Part shown: positions 1 to 8,299 of the stretch, piece by piece
Position numbering within the stretch: position 1 is the stretch's first letter
Layout: every line of letters begins with the position of its first letter
From: Leptospira hartskeerlii
GTDB lineage: Bacteria > Spirochaetota > Leptospiria > Leptospirales > Leptospiraceae
Assembly: GCF_002811475.1 (NCBI RefSeq)
Contig: NZ_NPDL01000001.1
Span: 496,001-560,000, forward strand
Direction: 5' to 3'
DNA: 64,000 nucleotides
Program-made: the position numbers and the translations under genes
Notes under the pieces: model-generated
What the model saw: only the letters and a program-made list of their open reading frames with translations
Database searches by the model: none
What the model was told of the DNA's origin: nothing

Positions 1-726
1 ATGTCCAATGTAACAGGAACTATTCATGATCTTTCCGCGATCGTTCGTAGAGCAAGAGAAGTCGGAGCAAAAGTGCTGATAGACGGTGCTCAAGGGATCT
101 GTCATCTTCCTACAAACGTTCAAAAAGAAGATTTTGATTTTTATGCATTTTCAGCTCATAAGATGCTTGGACCAACCGGTGTTGGGATCCTTTATGCTAA
201 GGAAGAGATCTTAGATACGATGCCTCCTTGGATGGGAGGGGGAGATATGATCTCCAAGGTCTGGAAGGATAAATCTACTTACGCGGATCTTCCTGCGAGA
301 TTAGAAGCCGGAACCCCGAATATTTCCGGAGTCATCGGATTTGGAGCTGCTCTGGAATATTTGGAATCTATAGGAATGCAGGAAATCAGAAACCACGAGT
401 TGGAGCTCCTACAATATGCTTTAGATCGATTAGAAGATTTCGGTGGTTTGGAACTTTATGGAACAAACGATCTAAGTAAAAGAGGTGGAGTGATCTCCTT
501 CAATTTCCCTGGAGTCCATCCTCACGACGTAGGTTCCATTTTGGACGAAGAAGGGATCGCAATCCGAGTGGGACATCATTGCGCCCAACCGTTTATGGAC
601 TTCAAAGGGATCGCAGGCACCTGCCGCGCTTCTTTCTATCTTTATAATACCAAAGAAGACGTAGATTCTCTTTTGGTAGGTCTAAAGAAAGTGAAGGAGA
701 TTTTCGGCCGTGTCCTTAAGCGATAG
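1..726 (+). CDS. sufS: cysteine desulfurase SufS, 5' end cut off by the window
   Basis: This PLP enzyme removes sulfur from cysteine and passes it to the Fe-S scaffold in the cytoplasm. The visible part is the C-terminal 241 residues. It has the PLP-lysine motif [10 protein letters not shown] near residue 52 and the active-site cysteine loop RVGHHCAQP near residue 195, both typical of class II SufS enzymes. A full SufS is about 400 residues, and the methionine at base 1 lies inside the conserved SNVTGT motif, so this is an internal codon and the gene begins upstream of the window. The 3' end overlaps sufU by 17 bases, which suggests translational coupling and a SufS-SufU pair as in Firmicutes. 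Confidence 0.93.
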   Translation: MSNVTGTIHDLSAIVRRAREVGAKVLIDGAQGICHLPTNVQKEDFDFYAFSAHKMLGPTGVGILYAKEEILDTMPPWMGGGDMISKVWKDKSTYADLPARLEAGTPNISGVIGFGAALEYLESIGMQEIRNHELELLQYALDRLEDFGGLELYGTNDLSKRGGVISFNFPGVHPHDVGSILDEEGIAIRVGHHCAQPFMDFKGIAGTCRASFYLYNTKEDVDSLLVGLKKVKEIFGRVLKR

Positions 727-1135
727 TCTTTACCAAGAAGTACTACTCGATCATTACCAAAATCCAAGACATCATGGAAAGATGGAACACTCCGATCTCC
801 ATCAAGAAGGGGTCAATCCTCTCTGTGGTGACGAAGTAGAACTATTCCTAAAATTGAACGGAGATATTATCTCTGAGATCAGTTTTGTTGGGAAGGGTTG
901 TTCTATCTCTCAAGCTTCCGCTTCTATGCTGACCGATAGCCTTTACGGTAAGACAATCTCAGAAGCAAAATCACTTATACATGAATTTAAAGGAATGCTT
1001 TTAGAAGATAAGCTCCCGAATTTTTCGGAGGACTATGAAGATCTAGAATCTATGGAAGCGGTAAAGAAGATTCCGGCACGTATTAAATGTGCGACACTTG
1101 CTTGGAATACTTTAGAAAAGGCGATCGGAAAGTAA
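710..1135 (+). CDS. sufU: Fe-S scaffold / sulfur-transfer protein SufU
   Basis: A SufU/IscU-type protein that accepts sulfur from SufS for Fe-S cluster assembly. The 141 residues match the family length. The three conserved cysteines are visible in NPLCGDE (about residue 39), GKGCSIS (about 64) and IKCATLAW (about 127), and the Asp after the first Cys is present. The start is GTG, with an AAGGAG-type ribosome site inside the end of sufS; the 17-base overlap indicates one operon. The longer spacing between the second and third Cys fits SufU rather than IscU. A sufT-like gene lies 2.7 kb downstream, separated by apparently unrelated genes. Confidence 0.9.
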   Translation: MSLSDSLYQEVLLDHYQNPRHHGKMEHSDLHQEGVNPLCGDEVELFLKLNGDIISEISFVGKGCSISQASASMLTDSLYGKTISEAKSLIHEFKGMLLEDKLPNFSEDYEDLESMEAVKKIPARIKCATLAWNTLEKAIGK

Positions 1136-1154
1136 GGAAATTGGCCAAAAGGGC

Positions 1155-1183
1155 TTGACTTAGGTAGCTCCGGTGGCTACAAT
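1155..1183 (+). promoter_or_regulatory. sigma70-type promoter with internal inverted repeat, toxin-antitoxin operon
   Basis: TTGACT (1155-1160), a 17-base spacer and TACAAT (1178-1183) form a near-consensus promoter. The -10 box ends 6 bases before the ATG at 1190, so transcription should start at or next to the start codon, giving a leaderless message. GTAGC and GCTAC (5-bp arms, 7-base loop, 1164-1180) form an inverted repeat between the two boxes. It is placed where an antitoxin could bind to autoregulate; that last point is inference. Confidence 0.65.
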
Positions 1184-1189
1184 TAAGGC

Positions 1190-1489
1190 ATGAGAGCGGT
1201 AGGGATCAAAGATCTTAAAAATAATCTGAGCAGTTTTCTGGACTTTGTGCGAGGCGGGGAGACCGTTCTCATTTTGGACAGAAATCATCCTATCGCAGAG
1301 ATCAAAAAATTCGACCAAAAATCGGATCTCACCAAACAATATTTAGAAGAAGCAGTCGCTTCTAATTCTATTATTCCTGCTAAAAATCAGAAAGGAATCA
1401 ATATTCCAAAATCTTTATTGTTAAATGCTGGAATGAAAACCAAAGTCTCTACAGCTTGGAAGGAGGCTTACCGAGCGGACAGGGATTAA
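1190..1489 (+). CDS. Phd/YefM-family antitoxin
   Basis: Likely antitoxin of a type II toxin-antitoxin pair: it should bind the downstream PIN toxin through its C-terminal part and DNA through its N-terminal part. The first 45 residues show the Phd/YefM pattern (GIKDLKNNLSSFLDFVRGGE, then a strand with the PIAEI core). Total length is 99 residues, normal for the family. The stop codon abuts the toxin ATG (TAA-ATG), so the two are translated together. There is no ribosome binding site because the promoter ends 6 bases upstream; translation is probably leaderless. The C-terminal half is unlike anything I recognise, as is usual for toxin-contact regions. Confidence 0.8.
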   Translation: MRAVGIKDLKNNLSSFLDFVRGGETVLILDRNHPIAEIKKFDQKSDLTKQYLEEAVASNSIIPAKNQKGINIPKSLLLNAGMKTKVSTAWKEAYRADRD

Positions 1490-1927
1490 ATGGTCTTATA
1501 TATAGATACTAGTCTTCTATTAAATATTCTTTATGCAGAGGCCGGTTACGAAGATCATTTGGATTATTTTAACAGATCGGATCTCAAGTTTGGTTCTATC
1601 TTACTTGAGATAGAAAGTTTTAGAAGTTTACATTTCACCTATTCTAAAGAAGGCAAACATTTGCCTAAAAATTGGTTCAAAGATTCGGAAAAATTTTTGG
1701 GAGAATTTATTTCTCAAATCAATTTGAAAAATCTGGATGATGATATTCGAACAGAGATCCGAAAGAACAAGGATGTTTTAGAACTTAAATCCTTGGATGC
1801 AACTCATCTTGCCACAGCATTACATATCCGAAAGTCCATCTCTGACGATCTAATCCTTTGTTCTATGGATGAAAAATTCAGATCTGTGGCTAAAAAGCTG
1901 GGTTTTAAATTATATCCAAAAAGATAA
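1490..1927 (+). CDS. PIN-domain toxin (VapC-like ribonuclease)
   Basis: A 145-residue PIN-domain protein, probably the RNA-cleaving toxin paired with the upstream Phd-like antitoxin. The acidic metal-site residues are visible: D6 in YIDTS, E40 or E42 in LLEIES, D103 in SLDATHLATA and D127 in CSMDEKF. The order and spacing match VapC-type PIN domains. It starts directly after the antitoxin stop codon. The target RNA cannot be told from sequence. The coding region is followed at once by the truncated AraC-like gene, which suggests that the toxin-antitoxin pair may sit where the 5' half of that regulator once was. Confidence 0.8.
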   Translation: MVLYIDTSLLLNILYAEAGYEDHLDYFNRSDLKFGSILLEIESFRSLHFTYSKEGKHLPKNWFKDSEKFLGEFISQINLKNLDDDIRTEIRKNKDVLELKSLDATHLATALHIRKSISDDLILCSMDEKFRSVAKKLGFKLYPKR

Positions 1928-1977
1928 AAAAATTTTCGGATCGCAAGAACTATCAAGCAAGAGTAAAAGATAAAGCT

Positions 1978-2586
1978 TTGGATATTGGTTATGGATCTCA
2001 CGAAGCATTTACTCGAGCTTTTAGGGATCAATTTTCAATTACTCCGGAACAGCTCAAGTCCCAGGGTCATCTTGGTAATGTGAACTTAGTGGAGGCTATC
2101 ACCTTGAACGCAGAACCAATTCCTAAAATCGATCCACCCAGATTCGAAACTATCCCGCCCAGAATGTTTGCAGGTATTGTAGAACATTATGATTGCCAGA
2201 TGCCTGCAGGAATCCCAAACCAATGGCAAAGTTTCGGAGCTTATCTCGGAAACATTCCTTCTCAAGTCGGAGATGCCGCTTACGGAGTTTGTTATAATTT
2301 CGATGCGGAAGGAAACTTCGATTATATGTGCGGTGTAGAAGTTTCCAATTCTACCGGATTACCAAAGGAGTTTCAGGTATTAAAAATACCATCTCAGAAA
2401 TACGCGGTATTCACTCATAAAGGTCATATCGCTGGGATCAGAGCGACTTTTGCTGCAGCAGGCAAATGGTTTCCTGATTCTGGAGTAAGACCTTTCGAAG
2501 GTGCGAATCTAGAAAGATACGGTAAAGAATTTAATCCGATCACCGGGATGGGCGGATTGGAAATTTGGATCCCAGTAGCAGATTAA
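1978..2586 (+). pseudogene. AraC/GyrI-type regulator lacking its N-terminal half of the DNA-binding domain
   Basis: The first 25 residues match only the last two helices of an AraC DNA-binding domain (DIGYGSHEAFTRAF ... TPEQLK). They are followed by a complete GyrI-like effector-binding domain (about residues 45-200). Intact AraC-GyrI proteins have about 60-80 more residues before this point. The reading frame stays open upstream only to about 1909, inside the PIN toxin gene, and no first helix-turn-helix is encoded there. The only start is a TTG without a clear ribosome site. It is therefore either a decayed gene truncated by insertion of the toxin-antitoxin pair, or a shortened GyrI-domain protein still made at low level. 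The GyrI part has no frameshift. Confidence 0.65.
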
Positions 2587-2640
2587 ATTTTCAGAAAGGT
2601 CTTGCGGAGTCGACACGCTGGGCCAAAATTTTACTTCCGA

Positions 2641-3795
2641 ATGAAAGAAGTATTTTTCACTTTTTTGAAACTGGGCATGATCTCTTTTGGAGGGCCCACT
2701 GCACACTTAGCTTATTTCTATCAAGAATTCGTAATTCGAAGGAAATGGATTTCCGAGGAAATTTATAAAGAACTGTTGGCGGTTTGCCAATTTCTTCCCG
2801 GCCCTGCAAGTAGTCAATTGGGGATCTGTATCGGTACTTTGCGTTCCGGTTGGAAAGCTGGATGTTTAGCTTGGATCGGATTTACCCTTCCTTCTATCTT
2901 ATTGATGATCGGTTTTGCAATTTTATTAAAATCGAATATAGTTCCGGATCTAAAATGGATCCATGGTTTAAAATTAGTCGCAGCTTCAGTCGTTGCACAC
3001 GCAATTTTGACAATGTGGAAAAATTCGAAGAGCCATCCTTATAAGATCTATATGGTTATAGGTTCTGCGATTATTGCTTTAGTTTTTTCGGGCGCATTTA
3101 CTCAGCTGATCGTAATTTTGATCGGAGCCGCCATCGGATATTTTCTATTTAAAGAAGAATCGGATCTTCCTTATGTTTCCGTTTCTTTTTCGATTCCGAA
3201 AAAGATCGCATTTTGGTCCTTAGGGTCTTTTTTGCTCCTTCTTTTATTATTACCTTTATTAAGGTCGTTTACCGGTTCATTGTCATTCGGAATTGTAGAT
3301 TCGTTTTATAGATCCGGCGCTTTGGTTTTTGGTGGAGGACATGTGGTCCTCCCTTTGCTGGAAAATGAAGTAGTAAGACAAGGTTGGATCGGAAAAGAAG
3401 AATTTTTAGCAGGATACGGTGCTGCCCAAGCCATGCCTGGTCCATTGTTTACTTTTGCCTCCTATATAGGTTACATGATCTCCGGTCCCGGTGGGACAAT
3501 CCTTTCTACCACTTTTATATTTCTTCCTTCTTTTCTTTTGGTCTTTGGATTCTTTCCTCTTTGGGAGAAAATACGAAATTATCCCAAAATGAGAACTGTG
3601 ATAGATGCGATCCAGTTTTCCGCTTTGGGAATTTTATTGTCCGCATTCTGCACTCCTGTTTTGACTTCTTCCATATATTCTGCTTACGATCTTTTCGTAT
3701 TTTGCTCATTGTTTGCTTTAATGGTTTTTTTGAAAGTCCCGAATTGGTTGATCTTGATCATAGGCTTAATCGCTCCATTTTTAAATCCGTTCTGA
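2641..3795 (+). CDS. chrA: chromate transporter ChrA
   Basis: Inner-membrane CHR-family carrier, known for exporting chromate. The protein has two homologous halves of about 190 residues. The first has the signature FGGP followed by QFLPGPASSQLG. The second repeats it as FGGGHVVLPLLE and QAMPGPLFTFASYIG. Each half has about five or six hydrophobic segments. I place the start at the ATG at 2641, because it begins directly at the typical N-terminus (KEVFFTFLKLG); an in-frame TTG at 2602 would add 13 atypical residues. The gene stands between the truncated regulator and sufT, with no adjacent chromate-response regulator (ChrB). The substrate could be chromate or another oxyanion. Confidence 0.88.
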   Translation: MKEVFFTFLKLGMISFGGPTAHLAYFYQEFVIRRKWISEEIYKELLAVCQFLPGPASSQLGICIGTLRSGWKAGCLAWIGFTLPSILLMIGFAILLKSNIVPDLKWIHGLKLVAASVVAHAILTMWKNSKSHPYKIYMVIGSAIIALVFSGAFTQLIVILIGAAIGYFLFKEESDLPYVSVSFSIPKKIAFWSLGSFLLLLLLLPLLRSFTGSLSFGIVDSFYRSGALVFGGGHVVLPLLENEVVRQGWIGKEEFLAGYGAAQAMPGPLFTFASYIGYMISGPGGTILSTTFIFLPSFLLVFGFFPLWEKIRNYPKMRTVIDAIQFSALGILLSAFCTPVLTSSIYSAYDLFVFCSLFALMVFLKVPNWLILIIGLIAPFLNPF

Positions 3796-3860
3796 GGGAA
3801 AAGAAAAGAGTTCTTAAAATTCTTTACACGAAGCAGCAGTTCGGATAGACTAATTGTTAG

Positions 3861-4193
3861 ATGCAATTATTAGAACAACCAACTCAAGAGATCGAAAAAA
3901 GGGTCTACGCTGAGATCCATCGGGTGGAAGATCCGGAGATAGGGATTTCCGTAGCGGAGTTAGGTCTGATCTATAAGATCCAGGTAGAAGGTGATAAAGC
4001 CAGGATCGAAATGACTTATACTTCTATGGCTTGTCCCGCAGGTCCTCAAATGAAAAAGGATATCCAAGACAATGCTCTTAGAGTCGAAGGTATCAACTCT
4101 GTAGATGTAGAAGTGGTTTGGACACCTAAATGGGACCCAAGGGCAATGGCTTCCGAAGAAGCTAAAATGGATCTTGGGATATTCGACTATTAA
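3861..4193 (+). CDS. sufT: SufT-like DUF59/MIP18-family protein
   Basis: A 110-residue DUF59 (MIP18) family protein, a group linked to maturation or transfer of Fe-S clusters. The DPE motif of the family ([17 protein letters not shown], about residues 22-38) and the conserved cysteine in MACPAGPQM (about 59) are visible. SufT proteins often lie in suf operons, and sufS-sufU lies 2.7 kb upstream on the same strand, so an Fe-S role is likely. PaaD and other DUF59 members share the fold, so the exact assignment rests on context. Its TAA overlaps the stop codon of the convergent modC by 3 bases. Confidence 0.8.
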   Translation: MQLLEQPTQEIEKRVYAEIHRVEDPEIGISVAELGLIYKIQVEGDKARIEMTYTSMACPAGPQMKKDIQDNALRVEGINSVDVEVVWTPKWDPRAMASEEAKMDLGIFDY

Positions 4194-4864
4194 GAAAGAT
4201 TGCTGATTATCTTTCCATCTTCCATATAAAGAGGAGAAGTCCCAAAATATTCCAGGTCCTTCGGATCATGAGAGATTAGAAGAATGGGCATTGCTATCTT
4301 CTTTCTTAAACTTTTTAATTCTTCTCTCATCTTCTGCCTTAGGTCCGTATGAAGCGCCGCAAATGGTTCATCTAAAAGTAAAATTTTAGGGTCTCTTGCA
4401 AGCGCTCTTGCGATCGCTACTCTTTGTTTTTGGCCGCCCGAAAGGTGTTTCGGATAACTTTCAGAAGTTTCTTCTATCTCGAATAAATTCATTAGATAAG
4501 AAACCGTTTCTTTATCTCTTTTACTCGTCGTAACTCGAAAGAATTTGTTTAATCCGAATTCTATATTCTTTCGGACAGTGAGGTGAGGAAATAGTCCATA
4601 ACTTTGAGGAACATAGCCTAGATTCCTTTTTTGAGGTGGAATATATTTTTTGGAAGAAGAATCGAAATAGACAGTATTTGCAAAAGATATTCTCCCTGAA
4701 TCCGGTTTTAAGAGTCCGGCTAATGCGCGTAAGGTGAGACTTTTTCCTGCTCCGGATGGACCGTATAATACTTGGAATTCTCCCGAAAATTCAAACCGGA
4801 CATCCAGCTCGAATTTTCGATTTCCATCAAATAGTTTTTTTTGGATATCTACGGTTAAAGACAT
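4190..4864 (-). CDS. modC: molybdate ABC transporter ATP-binding protein, short form
   Basis: ATPase that drives molybdate import with ModB and ModA. Walker A (GPSGAGKS, about residues 36-43), the signature LSGGQKQR and Walker B ([11 protein letters not shown]) are all present. The 224 residues end just after the ATPase core, whereas classical ModC has a C-terminal molybdate-binding TOBE/Mop domain (about 350 residues), so substrate feedback through that domain is missing. Its ATG shares one base with the modA stop (TAATG), a coupling signal. Tungstate or sulfate use cannot be excluded from the ATPase alone. Confidence 0.85.
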   Translation of the reverse strand: MSLTVDIQKKLFDGNRKFELDVRFEFSGEFQVLYGPSGAGKSLTLRALAGLLKPDSGRISFANTVYFDSSSKKYIPPQKRNLGYVPQSYGLFPHLTVRKNIEFGLNKFFRVTTSKRDKETVSYLMNLFEIEETSESYPKHLSGGQKQRVAIARALARDPKILLLDEPFAALHTDLRQKMREELKSLRKKIAMPILLISHDPKDLEYFGTSPLYMEDGKIISNLS

Positions 4865-5628
4865 TAAGGAAGTATAAATTTATATTTTAGAAATGTTTCT
4901 TTGGCTTCTGGAGATTTTTTTAAGAATTCCAAGAAGGATTTTGCTTCCGCTGAATTTTTGGTCCCGGTTGCTAAAATTCCAGGATATAAGATCGGTTTGT
5001 GTCTGCTTAATGTAAGAGCGATCTTAACTTTGGATTCTGCGATCGCTGCATCAGTAACGTATACAAATCCGACTTCCACTTCTTCTCTTCCCACATAATC
5101 TAAGACCTGTCTCACGTTTTCTGCAGGGATAAATTTTTCTTTCAGAGAAATGTTTAAGTTATTCTTGGCCAGAACTTCTTCAGCATATTTTCCAGCAGGA
5201 ACAGAATTTGGATTTCCGATCGCGATCTTTTTGATTTCAGGTGATTTAAGGTCTTCTAATTTTTTGATCTTAAGCTCGCTGCTCTTAGGTTGGATGAGTA
5301 CCAAAGTATTTTTGAGTAAGATCACTTTTGAAGAAGATTCTAAAACTTCTGATTTGATCCCTTTATCTACGATGTCTTGGTCTGCAGAGATGAAAACATC
5401 TACCGGGGCACCTTTTTCTATTTGCTGGTATAAACTTCCGGAAGATCCGAAATTGAATACCGCTTTGATCCCTGTTTTTTGTTTGAATGTGGTCCCAAGT
5501 TCTTTTAACACATCGGTTAAGCTAGAAGCGGCAGAGATGGTGATCTCCTTTTCCTTCTCTTGTGAGTAGGAAGAAGATTGGATGAGTAGAAATAAGGCGG
5601 GGAGTAAAATATATAATTTTTTAATCAT
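4864..5628 (-). CDS. modA: molybdate-binding periplasmic protein
   Basis: Substrate-binding subunit of the molybdate importer. It has an N-terminal signal peptide (residues 1-22, ending near SYSQ). The ModA pattern follows: TISAASSLTDVLKELG, NFGSSGSLYQQIEKGAPVD and VFISAD, then the AIGNPNSVPAGKYAEE block about residue 137. The serines in AASSL and GSSGSL are the usual oxyanion contacts. Length (254) is normal. It lies between modB and modC, so the gene order is B-A-C instead of the common A-B-C. A 15-base gap separates it from modB; all run as one minus-strand operon. Confidence 0.9.
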   Translation of the reverse strand: MIKKLYILLPALFLLIQSSSYSQEKEKEITISAASSLTDVLKELGTTFKQKTGIKAVFNFGSSGSLYQQIEKGAPVDVFISADQDIVDKGIKSEVLESSSKVILLKNTLVLIQPKSSELKIKKLEDLKSPEIKKIAIGNPNSVPAGKYAEEVLAKNNLNISLKEKFIPAENVRQVLDYVGREEVEVGFVYVTDAAIAESKVKIALTLSRHKPILYPGILATGTKNSAEAKSFLEFLKKSPEAKETFLKYKFILP

Positions 5629-5643
5629 TTCGTTTAATAATTC

Positions 5644-6324
5644 CTACCAATGAGATTTTTTAAGTAAGATCCCTGAAATTGTCAATACCAATACGCAAGT
5701 GATAGATGCAACGAACACAAGGACCAGAGAAAACTCGTCTTTTCCGGATTGGACTGAATCATAAATTGCAAGTGCGATGGTTTGTGTTTTCTCAGGAATA
5801 TTTCCTGCGATCATTAATGTGGCCCCGAATTCCCCCATTCCTCTTGCATAGGCCATCATGGATCCTGCTAGAATTCCTCTCCAGGAAAGTGGGAGTGTAA
5901 CTTTTAGAAAAGTTTCCCATGTAGATTTTCCCAAGGTGAGAGAGATCTCTTCGTATTCAGGATCCAAATCTTCGAAAGCTGCTTTTGCGGATCTATAAAT
6001 CAAAGGAAAGGATACGATTGTAGAAGCTAAAACTGCTCCATGCAGATTAAATAATATAGAATATTGGAATTGTTCCGCTAGAAAATGACCTATTAGTCCT
6101 CTTTTGCCGAATACTACTAATAGATAATATCCAAGCACAGTTGGTGGAAGGACCATAGGTAAGGTTAATACTGCATCTGCAAATGCTCTCCCGAAAAATC
6201 GGAGTTTGGACATCCAATATGCGAAAAATATCCCGAATAAGGCTGCGAAGAATGTGGAAAAAAACGTAACCTTAAGTGTGAGATAGAGAGGATGTCTGAT
6301 GGAGTCCCAATCTAAAGTATCCAT
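5644..6324 (-). CDS. modB: molybdate ABC transporter permease
   Basis: Inner-membrane permease subunit with five to six hydrophobic segments and the permease loop EEISLTLGKSTWETFLKVTLPL (about residues 130-150), which docks the ATPase. The later RGMGEFGATLMIAGN motif is characteristic of ModB/CysT-type permeases. I start at the ATG at 6324; a TTG directly upstream is less likely. It follows the small membrane-protein gene by about 9 bases and precedes modA by 15 bases. The three mod genes are adjacent and co-oriented, which supports molybdate rather than another oxyanion. Confidence 0.9.
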   Translation of the reverse strand: MDTLDWDSIRHPLYLTLKVTFFSTFFAALFGIFFAYWMSKLRFFGRAFADAVLTLPMVLPPTVLGYYLLVVFGKRGLIGHFLAEQFQYSILFNLHGAVLASTIVSFPLIYRSAKAAFEDLDPEYEEISLTLGKSTWETFLKVTLPLSWRGILAGSMMAYARGMGEFGATLMIAGNIPEKTQTIALAIYDSVQSGKDEFSLVLVFVASITCVLVLTISGILLKKSHW

Positions 6325-6333
6325 CAAACTAAC

Positions 6334-6906
6334 TTAAATTTTAGAATTCCATAATGTTAGGGAAGAGATTGTGGTTAACGCCCAAAAAGAACAGAACGCA
6401 TAAAAGTTGAAATTATAATAATAGTCCTGGTCTCTGATAAAACTCACGAAGAATACGTCCGGCAATAAGACCCCAAGCAGTAATAATATCCCAGAAAATC
6501 CTTGGAGGATAACTATCGTTTTGCCGACCCACTCACTTCTCCAGAAACCGCCAAAGAAAAATGTCAAAAAGCAAGGAATGATGAAAAATATATTTGCTGC
6601 AGTCCTTACATTCACTTCTTCTAAGCCGCTACGGATAGGTTCTATTCCGAAAAAGCTACCTAACTTAGAGATCAGGTCCTGCCCTGACTCTACTCCTAGA
6701 TTAATGGAGTAATTGATCCAACTTCCTAAGCTAAAGAATAACTGAAGTAATGCCAAAACGAAGATCAACTTTTCCTTTCCGCTTTTTTCAGAATAGAATT
6801 CTATAAATCTTCCTAAAAGTTGGGAAAGAAATCTTTTCCACCCGTTTAGCACAACTGGTGTTGCTGGCAAAGCTAAACTTAGATCTCTGAGCAGGTTTTT
6901 GATCAT
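6334..6906 (-). CDS. hypothetical four-helix membrane protein
   Basis: I do not recognise this 190-residue protein. It has hydrophobic segments at about residues 48-68 (LIFVLALLQLFFSLGSW), 104-122 (NIFFIIPCFLTFFFGGFW), 130-150 (TIVILQGFSGILLLLGVLL) and 168-186, with a basic amphipathic N-terminus. The start overlaps the RidA-like gene by 4 bases (ATGA), and modB follows after about 9 bases, so it belongs to the same transcript. A role linked to the molybdate system would be guesswork; its place between ridA and modB is all that connects it. Confidence 0.7.
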   Translation of the reverse strand: MIKNLLRDLSLALPATPVVLNGWKRFLSQLLGRFIEFYSEKSGKEKLIFVLALLQLFFSLGSWINYSINLGVESGQDLISKLGSFFGIEPIRSGLEEVNVRTAANIFFIIPCFLTFFFGGFWRSEWVGKTIVILQGFSGILLLLGVLLPDVFFVSFIRDQDYYYNFNFYAFCSFWALTTISSLTLWNSKI

Positions 6907-7361
6907 CCTAGAGAAACCGTCATTTCCACTTCTAACGGAGCTCCTAAAGGAAGGGCGGAATTTCCCACAGCAAAGCGCGCATGACGTCCTGCTTCTCCAA
7001 AAATACTTAATAGCAGATTGGATGCATGATTTGCGACTAGATGTTGTTCGGTAAAATCGGGGCTGGAGGCCACGAATACTCCTATCTTCACGATACTCTT
7101 TACTTTATCCAAATCACCGATCACTCCCGCGATCGCTGCAAGACCGTTCAATGCTGCTTGTTCCGCAGCGGCCTTCACGTCATCAATCGAAAGTCCGGCG
7201 CCCAAAGTCCCTGTAAGCATAAGCTTGCCATCTTTCATGGGTAATTGGCCGGAAGTGAATACCAGATTTCCTGTTTGTATGGCAGGTATATAAGCGGCAA
7301 TCGCCTTAGGTGCCGGTGGGAGTTCCAACCCAAGGGATTTGATTTTTTCGAGTATGCTCAT
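6903..7361 (-). CDS. RidA/YjgF-family protein
   Basis: A 152-residue member of the RidA (YER057c/UK114) family. The best-known members hydrolyse reactive enamine/imine intermediates of amino-acid metabolism. The family pattern is clear: VFTSGQLP (about 33-40), an AAEQAALNGLAAI helix and the C-terminal block RFAVGNSALPLGAPLEVEM. The Arg of RidA's carboxylate clamp would fall in GRHARFAVG, but spacing differs from true RidA, so it may belong to one of the Rid subgroups without deaminase activity. First gene of the five-gene minus operon ending with modC; no obvious metabolic link to molybdate. Confidence 0.8.
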   Translation of the reverse strand: MSILEKIKSLGLELPPAPKAIAAYIPAIQTGNLVFTSGQLPMKDGKLMLTGTLGAGLSIDDVKAAAEQAALNGLAAIAGVIGDLDKVKSIVKIGVFVASSPDFTEQHLVANHASNLLLSIFGEAGRHARFAVGNSALPLGAPLEVEMTVSLG

Positions 7362-7477
7362 TCTATGAGGGCTTCCTTTTCCCGTTTCTCTTCTATTCCT
7401 GGATGGTTTCTCGTTTTTTCAAGCACGTATTTCGTTCCAGGTCCGGGGATTTTCCTTTACGTAGGGGAGTCTTTATG

Positions 7478-7490
7478 ACAAGCTTCTTGT
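7478..7490. promoter_or_regulatory. short inverted repeat upstream of methyltransferase gene
   Basis: ACAAG-CTT-CTTGT, perfect 5-bp arms, 8 bases before the ATG at 7499 in the gap between divergent ridA-mod and methyltransferase genes. It could be an operator or chance; no regulator gene is adjacent. Confidence 0.2.
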
Positions 7491-7498
7491 AGGCAAGC

Positions 7499-8299
7499 AT
7501 GTCCTCAATACTTGAATTGGAACCTCACCCAGAATATCCGGAAGCCTATATGGTATGCCGTCGCACGGGGGTCCATTTCTATAAATTGGCAAAGGAAAGG
7601 GATTACGAAGATTCCTATTTTCAGGAAGAATACAAGAATCAGTACAAAAAGACCTACTACGAAGACGAACCTCAGCTTAGAAATTTAGCTAAGGCACGTT
7701 TAGAAATGATGAGCGCATTTCAAGATCCGAAAGGTAAAACTCTTTTCGAGATAGGATCTGCCGCTGGCTTCTTCTTATCCGAAGCGGAGAAGAAGGGATA
7801 CAAAGTTAAAGGTCTGGAACTTTCGGTAGGCGAAGCGGAATACTCCAAAGATAAATTAGGTTTGGATGTTATATCCGGTTCGTTCTTAGATGATTCTATT
7901 TTTCCCAAAGAAACTTTCGATGCGGTCTGTGCGTTTTTTGTAATAGAACATTTTCCAAATGCGGAGCTTGTTTTCGAGAGGATCAACAAATTGTTAAAGC
8001 CGGGCGGGCTATTATTCTTAGGTCTTCCTTCATTGAATGGACCTTCTTTTCAAACCAATCCTGAAGAATGGTTTCGTACTCATCCGTCGGACCATTTTTG
8101 GGATTACTCACCCGATTCTCTGAAAAAAATGTTGAAAATGTACGGTCTCGTCACGGTATATAGGAAACCAATGTCATACCACCCTAATAGAGACAAGGGA
8201 TGGAAAGGCAAATACCTGACACATCGGCTCTTTGTTCGCTACGCAAACCTCTCCTGCTACGCCGACACATTCCACTCAATCGCGATTAAAAAAATATGA
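7499..8299 (+). CDS. class I SAM-dependent methyltransferase
   Basis: A 266-residue Rossmann-fold methyltransferase. Motif I is FEIGSAAGFFLSEAEKKG (about residues 81-98). The acidic end of strand 2 follows (VKGLELS), then the motif IV region FDAVCAFFVIEHFPNAE and the post-motif KPGGLLFLGLPS. This arrangement matches the Methyltransf_11/23 group acting on small molecules, lipids or sugars. The substrate is not apparent. The last four bases (ATGA) overlap the helicase start, so the two are co-transcribed. The N-terminal 60 residues are rich in Tyr, Glu and Lys and look family-specific. Confidence 0.8.
   Translation: MSSILELEPHPEYPEAYMVCRRTGVHFYKLAKERDYEDSYFQEEYKNQYKKTYYEDEPQLRNLAKARLEMMSAFQDPKGKTLFEIGSAAGFFLSEAEKKGYKVKGLELSVGEAEYSKDKLGLDVISGSFLDDSIFPKETFDAVCAFFVIEHFPNAELVFERINKLLKPGGLLFLGLPSLNGPSFQTNPEEWFRTHPSDHFWDYSPDSLKKMLKMYGLVTVYRKPMSYHPNRDKGWKGKYLTHRLFVRYANLSCYADTFHSIAIKKI

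Noticed and set aside
3384..3848. 154-codon frame overlapping chrA
   Set aside because: Out-of-frame shadow of the second ChrA half, rich in Cys and Arg with no known pattern.
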